NCBI GenBank assembly: GCA_002429115.1
Contig: DIYS01000210.1
Location: 1-27,230, forward strand
Length of the DNA: 27,230 nucleotides
Reading direction: 5' to 3'
Source: Saccharicrinis sp. UBA6048
GTDB taxonomy: Bacteria > Bacteroidota > Bacteroidia > Bacteroidales > Marinilabiliaceae
Shown: positions 1 to 6,206 of the stretch, one piece after another
How positions within the stretch are numbered: the first letter of the stretch is position 1
Layout of the letters: every line of letters begins with the position of its first letter
Notes under the pieces: generated by a model
Databases searched by the model: none
Told to the model about the DNA's origin: nothing
What the model saw: only the letters and a program-made list of their open reading frames with translations
Translations under genes and position numbers: made by a program

Positions 1-357
1 GAACAGAAAAGGAGTTTACTTACTTTTCTTGTGATACTTATAGTTTTCAAGAGTGCAGAGAAGCGTTAATGGGACTAGATTTTGGTTTCTTTTGATCAAT
101 GCAAAAGAAAAACCGTGTGGTAAAATATTGCTCTAGCCGCAAAGACTTATACTTTACTTGTCTTGATACAAGAAAGTATACAAAGAAAATCAAGGCTACT
201 TTTAAAAGTGCTTTCTTATTCAAATCTGATATAAGTGCGGCCGGGTGATTTCCGAAGCAAGTTCGGAACTTCCCGGTCTTACTAATATCGTCATTTCATC
301 AAAAGAACTTTTTCAAGAGGCCAGGCCCATCACATACTCTAATAATCGTATTCCCAA
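1..357. repeat. Structured repeat array, unit A (5' end outside window)
   Basis: This is the first of three units in an array with no convincing gene. Positions 1-112 recur at 858-969 without gaps at roughly 90% identity by eye. Hairpin H1 is TTTCTTTTG (86-94) with CAAAAGAAA (102-110), loop ATCAATG. Hairpin H2 pairs 148-161 with 168-180: TATACTTT-A-CTTGT against ACAAGAAAGTATA, with one bulged A. ACTTTTAAAAGT (198-209) is a perfect palindrome. A nested hairpin at 241-276 pairs CCGGG/CCCGG outside and TTCCGAA/TTCGGAA inside. H1 recurs at 506 and 943. No protein family is recognisable in any frame. Confidence 0.75.
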
Positions 358-778
358 TCGAAATCGAATTTCGAACGTGCAGTAGCCAGTCCAATAGGCG
401 AGCCAGCGTTGGCATTACGCTGATGAATGCGGGTGAAATATAGCCTGTGCGATGGAAAAATTCATCAAGGAGGTGGGCTGAAGCATCTATTGGACTAGTC
501 TTTTGTTTCTTTGGGGCAATGCCAAAGAAATGAAAAATCCATTTAGTTAGATATTGCTCAAGCCGCAAAGGCTCAAACTTTTTGCTACAGCTCAAAAAGT
601 TTGCAAAAACCCCGCTGACGGCAGCACTCATCTACCCACTAATGATTCGTTCCAGGGAAAATTTAATGGATTGGCAGCTACGGCTCCAAATTTTCCTTTC
701 TTTCACTTATCAAGTGGGTCCCAGATTGCGTTGCTGAGGTCAGAATCCATTTCAGACACTAAAAGTCATTTATCAAAC
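358..778. repeat. Structured repeat array, unit B (the most complete unit)
   Basis: The unit opens with hairpin H0, TCGAAAT (358-364) with ATTTCGA (368-374), followed by a shared tract containing GGCGAGCCAG. H1 follows at 506-530: TTTCTTTGG/CCAAAGAAA with the same 7-nt loop length and the same CAATG loop end as unit A. A small AGCC-GCAAA-GGCT hairpin lies at 561-573. H2 is a perfect 11-bp stem, CAAACTTTTTG (574-584) with CAAAAAGTTTG (593-603). Last comes a nested hairpin with ACCCACT (634-640) against AGTGGGT (713-719) outside, and GGAAAATTT (656-664) against AAATTTTCC (688-696) inside. Open frames crossing this unit on both strands (about 110 and 93 codons) match no family I know and run through the hairpins, so I treat them as fortuitous. 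Confidence 0.75.
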
Positions 779-970
779 TCGAAATGGAATTTCGAACGTG
801 TGCTGGCCTGTCTCATTTGGCGAGCCAGAGGTTGAGTGAATTGAAGACTATCTAGTTGAACAGAAAAGGAGTTTACTTACTTTTCTTGTGAAACTAATAG
901 TATCCAAGAGCGAGGAGAAGCGTTAATGAGACTAGATTTTAGTTTCTTTTGATCAATGCAAAAGAAAAAA
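779..970. repeat. Structured repeat array, unit C (truncated)
   Basis: The unit starts with H0, TCGAAAT (779-785) with ATTTCGA (789-795), the same stem as at 358 but with loop GGA instead of CGA. The GGCGAGCCAG tract follows. From 858 it carries the segment that is about 90% identical to positions 1-112, ending in H1 at 943-967. The similarity stops at about 970, five bases before the stop codon of the broken methyltransferase. The unit therefore lacks H2 and everything after it. The array seems to end, or to have inserted, exactly at the edge of that gene. Confidence 0.7.
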
Positions 971-974
971 AGCC

Positions 975-1591
975 CTATAATCGCCCCACCGCCATAATCA
1001 CCTCCATCTTCTCATCATTCTCCATCATATAAAAAGGAATATCTATCGATTCTAGCTTCAGACCAACGGTGGTATATGCCTCTTTGATCATTTCAGTGGT
1101 AAAGCCAAAATCAGGCTCTTTTGGTGATTGCAGCCAGTCCCACTGCACAAATATGCCATTGGGCTTTAAAAGCGATTTAATACGGCTGAGTACGTCTTTA
1201 TAATCCGGCAAAATGCACATACAGAGGATGCTGTTATCAGATCAAACGTCTGCTGCAAAGCCGTATTGGCTTCAATGCACTCATCCGTTAACTCACTGCA
1301 TATACTTTTTACATTGGCATATTGCTTGGCATCCAGCACTTCAATCATCTTCTCGGCCGAATCAACTGCAACAATCTGATTGGCCAAAGGCTGCATTTGA
1401 TCGGTTAACAGACCAGTGCCACATCCAAAGTCCAGGATGTTTAAGCCATCAAGCGTAATCTTTTTTGAGAGCAAGGCAAATATCTGATCGGTATAATCAC
1501 GCGCCTCATCAAACTCATCCCAGTAGGCAGCGTGGGCGTTCCAGTCAATCTTTGTCTTGTCTATATCTTTGCGTTCCAGTTTGTCACTCAT
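975..1591 (-). pseudogene. SAM-dependent class I methyltransferase, frameshifted
   Basis: This is a Rossmann-fold methyltransferase reading as about 205 residues if one base is restored. The first part (1591 down to about 1214) has motif I NILDFGCGTG at residues 51-60, the acidic SAM-binding residue D77 in VAVDSAEKM, and the strand ending SSVCAF. The frame is then lost. The continuation LPDYKDVLSRIKSLL is found in the next frame down to the stop at 975. Changing the run of four A at 1210-1213 (four T on the coding strand) to five joins SSVCAF directly to LPDYK, so a single T deletion explains the break. The family usually modifies small molecules or proteins; no substrate can be inferred. It could be a true pseudogene beside the repeat array or a homopolymer sequencing error. 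If expressed as is, the product would be a 141-residue truncated protein. Confidence 0.8.
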
Positions 1592-1762
1592 GAGTCGTTG
1601 TTTTATTAGCTATAGCATAGTAACAGTCAATACTTCGTAATGGTTGATGAATATTTGATTTTAAGATAACCGTCCTGTCGATCAATAATGGATTCCGGTG
1701 CATGCTAGTTCTTTCGGATAAGAACATTTGTAGTTGCACCGGTTTGAATTACATTACATACA

Positions 1763-1817
1763 CATAGGGCTTCGTTGTACTTCGCCCTATGCTAATAGGT
1801 ATCGCCCGCGTTGGGGC
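1763..1817. repeat. REP-like double hairpin
   Basis: CATAGGGC (1763-1770) pairs perfectly with GCCCTATG (1784-1791), followed 12 bases later by a second small hairpin GCCC (1804-1807) with GGGC (1814-1817). Two adjacent GC-rich hairpins in an AT-rich spacer resemble the REP-type palindromes that in many bacteria accompany REP-associated tyrosine transposases. That link is from general knowledge. No transposase is present in this window. Confidence 0.45.
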
Positions 1818-1852
1818 TTTATTTACAGCAGAAAATGGGTTATTAACTTTCA

Positions 1853-1898
1853 GAAAAAAGATAAGGTCCCCCGGTAATTCAACCAGACGACCTTATCT
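1853..1898 (-). terminator. Rho-independent terminator of the SPOR protein gene
   Basis: On the minus strand AGATAAGGTC (1898-1889) pairs with GACCTTATCT (1868-1859) in a perfect 10-bp stem, followed by a run of T (plus-strand A run 1854-1859). It lies 22 bp after the stop codon of the gene ending at 1920. Confidence 0.8.
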
Positions 1899-1919
1899 AT
1901 TTTAGGTTCATTGAAAATT

Positions 1920-2852
1920 CTATTTCTGAGTCAAAACCCATACGGTTTTGAAATCTTCTTTTTGTCGATAAGCATTAAGCTCCTCAACAGCACTGCCTTT
2001 ATCGGCATAGCCATTAATAGCCACTCGATAGCGGTTATTAGGACTGGCTAATACAAAGGCCTGCTCCTCGCCCATTTCATGAATAATACTCAAGAAACGT
2101 TCGGCCTGACTCTCAACCTTAAAGCTTCCTGCAATCAGATAATAGCTGTTTTTAACAACAGGCGCCTCTATCACTGCTTCATGCTCTATGGCAGCCGATA
2201 CCTCTTCAGCTGTTACTTCGATGCTTGGTCCAACAACATTGCTTTGCGTTGGTGTGGCAAACGATATGGTACTGGCAGTTGCCATATGCTTACCATTTAC
2301 CGGGCTGTCCAACTTCTGCGAGATCGCAAATAACCCTACTACCATGGCCACTGTAGCAGCAATCTGTTTCAAACCAACAGGACGTAAGGCACGCTGTACT
2401 TGTCGGTTCTCAGCCACTTTAGGCTGCATCTTAACAACAGGTGTGAAGTGGAACGATGTTAATCCATAGGAGTCAGTCAGGTACGATTCGCTGTTATCAG
2501 CTACAAATTGCAATAAGCCAATGGCATCCTTTTTAAGCGTACCCACTTTCTCAATGGTCACCAACAATCCTTTCTGAATGTCGGTCATCACCTCCGACAC
2601 AAACTCTTCAACCATTATTTTGGCCTTTCCGTAACTAATACCGTTGGCCTGTGCCAATGAGGTAATTAACACACCGTCATTATGCGATAAACTGCGGTTA
2701 AAACCAATTTCTTTGCTTGGCGGCATTAACACATTTTTATCGGTATCGAGCCGGGCACTGATGGTCGTGGTTACAAATGCACCTAGGTCAGGTACAACAA
2801 TACATTCGTGTGTAAAGAGTAGATTTGATATTTGTTCCTTAACTGTTGTCAT
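1920..2852 (-). CDS. HU-CCDC81-like / SPOR domain membrane protein
   Basis: This is a 310-residue protein. Residues 1 to about 140 match my recollection of the two bacterial HU-CCDC81 domains (segments such as CIVVPDLGAFV and GFNRSLSHNDGVL), a Bacteroidota-specific relative of histone-like folds. A single membrane segment follows at about 161-178. Low-complexity linker leads to a C-terminal SPOR domain at about 235-308 (starting YYLIAGSFK). SPOR domains bind glycan strands stripped of stem peptides at division sites, so the likely layout is a cytosolic HU-like part, one membrane pass and a periplasmic peptidoglycan-binding end. The role is probably in cell division or envelope organisation; this is inference, not shown by the sequence. 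It is a single-gene unit with its own terminator. A perfect TAATTTTG box ends six bases before the ATG, suggesting a nearly leaderless mRNA. Confidence 0.85.
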   Translation of the reverse strand: MTTVKEQISNLLFTHECIVVPDLGAFVTTTISARLDTDKNVLMPPSKEIGFNRSLSHNDGVLITSLAQANGISYGKAKIMVEEFVSEVMTDIQKGLLVTIEKVGTLKKDAIGLLQFVADNSESYLTDSYGLTSFHFTPVVKMQPKVAENRQVQRALRPVGLKQIAATVAMVVGLFAISQKLDSPVNGKHMATASTISFATPTQSNVVGPSIEVTAEEVSAAIEHEAVIEAPVVKNSYYLIAGSFKVESQAERFLSIIHEMGEEQAFVLASPNNRYRVAINGYADKGSAVEELNAYRQKEDFKTVWVLTQK

Positions 2853-2865
2853 ACTTGCAAAATTA
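2853..2865 (-). promoter_or_regulatory. -7 box of the SPOR gene, near-leaderless
   Basis: On the minus strand TAATTTTG (2865-2858) matches the Bacteroidota -7 consensus TAnnTTTG exactly. It ends only five bases before the ATG, so transcription would begin at or next to the start codon. I found no good -33 TTTG at the usual distance. Confidence 0.4.
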
Positions 2866-3116
2866 GTAAAAACACATAAGCCGATATTAACTTTCTTTCA
2901 ACAAGTGTTAATAAGCTGTTGATAAGGAGTTAACAAGGTGTTTGATAACAAATACTTTAACGCAACACCAAGGGCTAAGTTACTAAATATTAGATAAAAG
3001 TGTCAATTATATACTGTGAATAAATTAATGATCAGGGTGTTAATAACGCTTTTCTCTTCCTTAGCATCTCGAAGATCCTTAGCATCTTAAAACTGAAACT
3101 CGTGTGTTTTTTTAGC

Positions 3117-3145
3117 AGACTATTTAAGCATGCTGCAAATAGTCT
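3117..3145. repeat. Inverted repeat upstream of galE
   Basis: AGACTATTT (3117-3125) pairs perfectly with AAATAGTCT (3137-3145) around an 11-nt loop that contains the palindrome GCATGC. No T run follows on either strand, so it does not look like a terminator. An operator or leader hairpin is possible. Confidence 0.5.
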
Positions 3146-3148
3146 TGA

Positions 3149-3176
3149 TACTTTGTACTTGATACTCTATACTTTT
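3149..3176. repeat. Heptamer tandem repeat upstream of galE
   Basis: There are four heptamers in a row with the frame TACTNNN: TACTTTG, TACTTGA, TACTCTA, TACTTTT. They sit about 80 bp before the galE start. A second heptamer array follows galE at 4284. Confidence 0.65.
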
Positions 3177-3255
3177 CTGGCTTGTCCAGCTTAGGAAGTA
3201 TTAAGTTTCTTAGTACTTTTACCCTTCGTTTAAAGACACGATTAAAGCTAAACTA

Positions 3256-4284
3256 ATGGCAAAACAAATTTTAGTTACCGGCGGAACCGGTTATATTGGC
3301 TCGCACACTGTAGTTGAGCTGCAGGAAAAAGGTTTTGACGTTGTGGTTGTTGATAACCTATCCAACTCGCAGATTGAAGTATTAGACAGCATTGAAAAGA
3401 TAACAGGCATCCGTCCGGCTTTTGAGCAGTTCGACTTGTCAGAAAGAGACCTGACCGATGCATTTTTTCAGAAATACAATAACATAGAGGCAATCATTCA
3501 TTTTGCCGCGTTTAAAGCGGTAGGCGAATCGGTACAAAAGCCTCTTGAGTATTATCGCAATAATATAAATTCATTATTGAACCTGCTTGAATGCATGAAT
3601 AAATACCAGGTAAAACATATGGTATTCTCATCGTCGTGCACCGTATACGGCCAGCCTGATGTATTGCCGGTAACTGAGCAAACACCGCGCAAAGAAGCCG
3701 AATCGCCTTACGGCAATACCAAAGCCATTTGTGAAGATATAATGAGCGATTACTGTCAATCAAATGACACTATCAATTGCATTGCCTTGCGCTATTTCAA
3801 CCCAATCGGCGCCCATCCGTCGGCACTGATCGGCGAATTACCATTGGGTGTACCGGCCAACCTGGTACCTTTTATCACACAGACCGCTGCTGGCTTACGT
3901 GAAGAGTTGAGTATTTTTGGTGATGACTACGATACTGAAGATGGCACTGCCATTCGCGACTACATCAACGTGGTTGACCTGGCCAAAGCTCACGTAGTAG
4001 CCATCAATCGTATGCTCAACGAAAAGTCAAAGGACAACTATGAGTTCTTCAATGTGGGCACCGGATCAGGCTACTCAGTGATGCAATTGGTGCAATCGTT
4101 TATTAAGGTAACAGGCGTTGACCTAAAATATAAGATTGTCGGCCGTCGTGCCGGTGATATTGAAAAGATATGGGCCGATACCACCTATGGTAATAACGAA
4201 TTGGGCTGGCAAGCTGAAAAATCATTGGATGAAACGCTGGCGTCGGCATGGGCCTGGGAGAAAAATGTGAGAGGGATAGAATAG
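3256..4284 (+). CDS. galE: UDP-glucose 4-epimerase
   Basis: GalE interconverts UDP-glucose and UDP-galactose in the cytosol, supplying galactose for surface polysaccharides and allowing galactose use through the Leloir pathway. The 342-residue length is typical. It is an extended SDR protein: NAD-binding GGTGYIGSH at 9-17, the active-site serine region SSSCTVYG at 125-132, and the catalytic pair Y152/K156 in PYGNTK. The segment FNPIGAHPSALIGE is characteristic of GalE rather than of other sugar epimerases. The ATG at 3256 places the Rossmann motif at the usual distance from the N-terminus. It is a single-gene unit: a terminator follows at 4346 and the next gene begins 287 bp downstream. Heptamer repeats lie on both sides. 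Confidence 0.95.
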   Translation: MAKQILVTGGTGYIGSHTVVELQEKGFDVVVVDNLSNSQIEVLDSIEKITGIRPAFEQFDLSERDLTDAFFQKYNNIEAIIHFAAFKAVGESVQKPLEYYRNNINSLLNLLECMNKYQVKHMVFSSSCTVYGQPDVLPVTEQTPRKEAESPYGNTKAICEDIMSDYCQSNDTINCIALRYFNPIGAHPSALIGELPLGVPANLVPFITQTAAGLREELSIFGDDYDTEDGTAIRDYINVVDLAKAHVVAINRMLNEKSKDNYEFFNVGTGSGYSVMQLVQSFIKVTGVDLKYKIVGRRAGDIEKIWADTTYGNNELGWQAEKSLDETLASAWAWEKNVRGIE

Positions 4285-4311
4285 AGGACGGAAGACAGAA
4301 GACTGAAGACT
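4284..4311. repeat. Heptamer tandem repeat after galE
   Basis: There are four heptamers: GAGGACG, GAAGACA, GAAGACT, GAAGACT. The array starts at the last base of the galE stop codon. The unit is purine-rich and differs in sequence from the upstream heptamer array. Confidence 0.65.
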
Positions 4312-4345
4312 GGGGAAGGAGGATAATCCTTATCAAAATAATTCT

Positions 4346-4376
4346 AAGCTGCCAGCATAACTCGGCAGCTTTTTTA
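4346..4376 (+). terminator. galE rho-independent terminator
   Basis: AAGCTGCC (4346-4353) pairs with GGCAGCTT (4364-4371), followed by a T run to 4375. Confidence 0.85.
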
Positions 4377-4571
4377 TTCTCTACCTTTCAAGCTCTGAAA
4401 ACCAATTAAACGAATTAATACCTTTTAAAGCTTCCTTCAAAAAAGGTAGGCTAATTCACTCGTCGAAAAGAATGCACAGTAGCATATCCAGCTTTTTGAC
4501 GATTGCTGTAACAAAATCCGACTACCTTGGTATAAGCATCTATTTTCTAACCTATTTTAAATTCAATTTTT

Positions 4572-4922
4572 ATGGAAAATATCGGATTATTTGGTGGCCT
4601 TGTTTATATGGCCATATTTATTTTAATGATTGTTGCGAGCTGGAAGATTTATGAAAAAGCAGGTAAACCAGGCTGGGCTTGTATCGTTCCAATTTACAGT
4701 GCAATCGTTTTATTGGAGATCATTGGAAAACCTTGGTGGTGGTTGCTATTGATGCTCATACCTGGAGTAGGTTTAATTTGGGGTATCTGGGCAATTAACC
4801 TATTATCTAAAAGCTATGGTAAAGGCGTTGGATTCACATTAGGTTTGCTATTTTTAGCGCCTATCTTTTATCCAATCTTAGGTCTTGGAAATGCCAAATA
4901 CGAAGGCCCTGCTGGCGCATAA
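4572..4922 (+). CDS. Small membrane protein, DUF5684-like
   Basis: This is a 116-residue protein that is nearly all membrane. Hydrophobic segments lie at about 8-22, 38-50, 54-74 and 87-105. They are separated by short loops, including YEKAGKPGWACIVPIY and IGKPWWWLLLM, which I associate with the DUF5684 family. That family has no established function; members are sometimes mis-named signal peptidase I because of fused domains, but no catalytic Ser/Lys dyad is visible here. The gene stands alone between the galE and downstream terminators, with no operon partner to suggest a role. A possible promoter is TACCTTGG at 4523-4530 (7 of 8 to the -7 consensus). No signal peptide is seen apart from the first membrane segment. 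Confidence 0.75.
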   Translation: MENIGLFGGLVYMAIFILMIVASWKIYEKAGKPGWACIVPIYSAIVLLEIIGKPWWWLLLMLIPGVGLIWGIWAINLLSKSYGKGVGFTLGLLFLAPIFYPILGLGNAKYEGPAGA

Positions 4923-4976
4923 GCAATTAATTCAATTACAACCCGAATGAAATTTAAATCGAAATCGGTTTACTAT

Positions 4977-5001
4977 AAGCCCCTTAACTGGGGCTTTTTT
5001 T
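4977..5001 (+). terminator. Terminator after the DUF5684-like gene
   Basis: AAGCCCC (4977-4983) pairs with GGGGCTT (4990-4996) around a 6-nt loop, followed by a T run to 5001. The upstream in-frame TTG of rfbB at 5000 falls inside this T run, which argues against it as a start codon. Confidence 0.85.
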
Positions 5002-5047
5002 GTTACTTTGCCTCACAACTAAGCTTGTTGGCTTTAAAAAGATTAAA

Positions 5048-6100
5048 ATGAAAAAGATACTCATTACCGGAGGTGCCGGTTTTATTGGCTCTCATGTTGT
5101 TCGATTATTTGTTGAGAAGTATCCGGACTATCATATTTACAACCTGGATGTACTCACCTATGCAGGCAACCTGGAGAACCTGAAAGACATTGAAAGCAAA
5201 AGCAATTATTCATTTATCAAGGCGGATATTACCGATGCAGATAAGATGAATGCACTTTTCAATGAGTACCAGTTTGATGGTGTGATCCATTTAGCTGCTG
5301 AATCGCATGTTGATCGTTCAATATCTGATCCATTGGCGTTTATTAAGACAAATATCCTTGGTACTGTCAACCTGCTGAATGCGGCCAGAGCCACCTGGAA
5401 TGAGCAAATGCAGGATAAATTATTCTACCATATTTCTACTGATGAAGTGTATGGCTCCTTGGGGGAAACAGGTTTATTCACCGAAACTACCGCATACGAC
5501 CCTCGCAGCCCATATTCATCATCAAAAGCCAGCTCCGATCACTTAGTGAGGGCTTATCACCATACCTATGGCATGCCGGTGGTTATCTCCAACTGTTCTA
5601 ACAATTACGGACCAAACCAGTTTCCTGAAAAGTTGATTCCACTATCGATCAACAACATTAAGAACAAGAAACCGATTCCAATTTATGGTAAAGGTGAAAA
5701 TATTCGCGACTGGCTTTATGTGCTGGATCATGCACGCGCCATTGACATGATTTACCATCAGGGTAAAAACGGCGAGACCTATAACATCGGCGGCATTAAC
5801 GAGTGGACAAATATTGACCTTATCCACAAATTATGCGAGGTTATGGATCAGAAGTTAGGACGTGAAAAAGGTGAGTCAGCTAAGCTTATCACTTTTGTTA
5901 AGGACCGTGCCGGACATGATATGCGTTACGCCATTGACGCTACCAAGCTAACCCAGGAGCTAAACTGGGAACCTTCACTGCAGTTTGAAGAAGGGATTGA
6001 AAAGACTGTTGATTGGTATCTGGCCAATGAAGAATGGCTCGAAAATATTATCTCAGGCGATTACGAGAACTACTACAAGAAGCAATATAACGAACTATAG
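5048..6100 (+). CDS. rfbB: dTDP-glucose 4,6-dehydratase
   Basis: The enzyme converts dTDP-glucose to dTDP-4-keto-6-deoxyglucose, the second step toward dTDP-rhamnose and other deoxysugars of surface glycans. It is an extended SDR protein of 350 residues from the ATG at 5048: NAD motif GGAGFIGSH at 8-16, HLAAESHVDRS at 81-91, the catalytic T131-D132-E133 in HISTDEVYG, and Y156/K160 in SPYSSSK. The Asp-Glu pair after Thr separates dehydratases from epimerases. The start at 5048 is preferred because the longer frame opens with TTG inside the preceding terminator and adds 16 residues before the canonical MKKILITGG. No rfbA, rfbC or rfbD lies nearby, so the pathway must be completed elsewhere. Confidence 0.93.
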   Translation: MKKILITGGAGFIGSHVVRLFVEKYPDYHIYNLDVLTYAGNLENLKDIESKSNYSFIKADITDADKMNALFNEYQFDGVIHLAAESHVDRSISDPLAFIKTNILGTVNLLNAARATWNEQMQDKLFYHISTDEVYGSLGETGLFTETTAYDPRSPYSSSKASSDHLVRAYHHTYGMPVVISNCSNNYGPNQFPEKLIPLSINNIKNKKPIPIYGKGENIRDWLYVLDHARAIDMIYHQGKNGETYNIGGINEWTNIDLIHKLCEVMDQKLGREKGESAKLITFVKDRAGHDMRYAIDATKLTQELNWEPSLQFEEGIEKTVDWYLANEEWLENIISGDYENYYKKQYNEL

Positions 6101-6107
6101 AACTCAA

Positions 6108-6138
6108 CTTTCTAAGCATCTCAAAGATGCTTAGGAAG
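6108..6138. repeat. Long hairpin after rfbB
   Basis: CTTTCTAAGCATCT (6108-6121) pairs with AGATGCTTAGGAAG (6125-6138) around a 3-nt loop; 13 of 14 pairs are Watson-Crick and one is a T-G wobble. No T run follows. A related sequence lies upstream of galE (3059-3087), and GCTTAGGAAGTA is shared exactly with 3189-3200. Confidence 0.65.
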
Positions 6139-6153
6139 TAAAAATCGACCATT

Positions 6154-6188
6154 AAAAAGCCCGAAAGATTCAATCTTCGGGCTTTCTT
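6154..6188. terminator. Bidirectional terminator between rfbB and glmS
   Basis: AAAGCCCGAA (6156-6165) pairs with TTCGGGCTTT (6176-6185), flanked by A residues on the left and T-rich sequence on the right. It can serve both convergent genes, rfbB (plus) and glmS (minus). Confidence 0.85.
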
Positions 6189-6206
6189 ATATCTGATTAA
6201 CTTTGT

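Larger units (their letters stand above)
1592..1919. other. Intergenic region, 328 bp, no gene
   Basis: This spacer holds the start region of the methyltransferase, the REP-like double hairpin at 1763-1817 and the terminator at 1853-1898. I see no coding frame of interest in the remainder. Confidence 0.6.
2853..3255. other. Divergent intergenic region, 403 bp, rich in small motifs
   Basis: This region lies between the SPOR gene and galE and has no gene. It is AT-rich. It contains four nonamers resembling a DnaA box (2906, 2917, 3015, 3038), an 18-bp-spaced direct repeat CCTTAGCATCT (3059 and 3077), a 9-bp-stem hairpin (3117-3145) and four heptamer repeats (3149-3176). A possible galE -7 box, TACTTTTA, lies at 3214-3221 (7 of 8 matches), without a clear -33 partner. 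Confidence 0.5.

Noticed and set aside
299..835. Open frames of about 110 codons (minus, 299-631) and 93 codons (plus, 554-835)
   Set aside because: They run across the repeat hairpins on opposite strands, match no family I know, and overlap each other. Treated as chance frames in a repeat.
5000..5047. Upstream TTG start for rfbB adding 16 residues
   Set aside because: The TTG lies in the T run of the preceding terminator, and MKKILITGG at 5048 is the canonical N-terminus.
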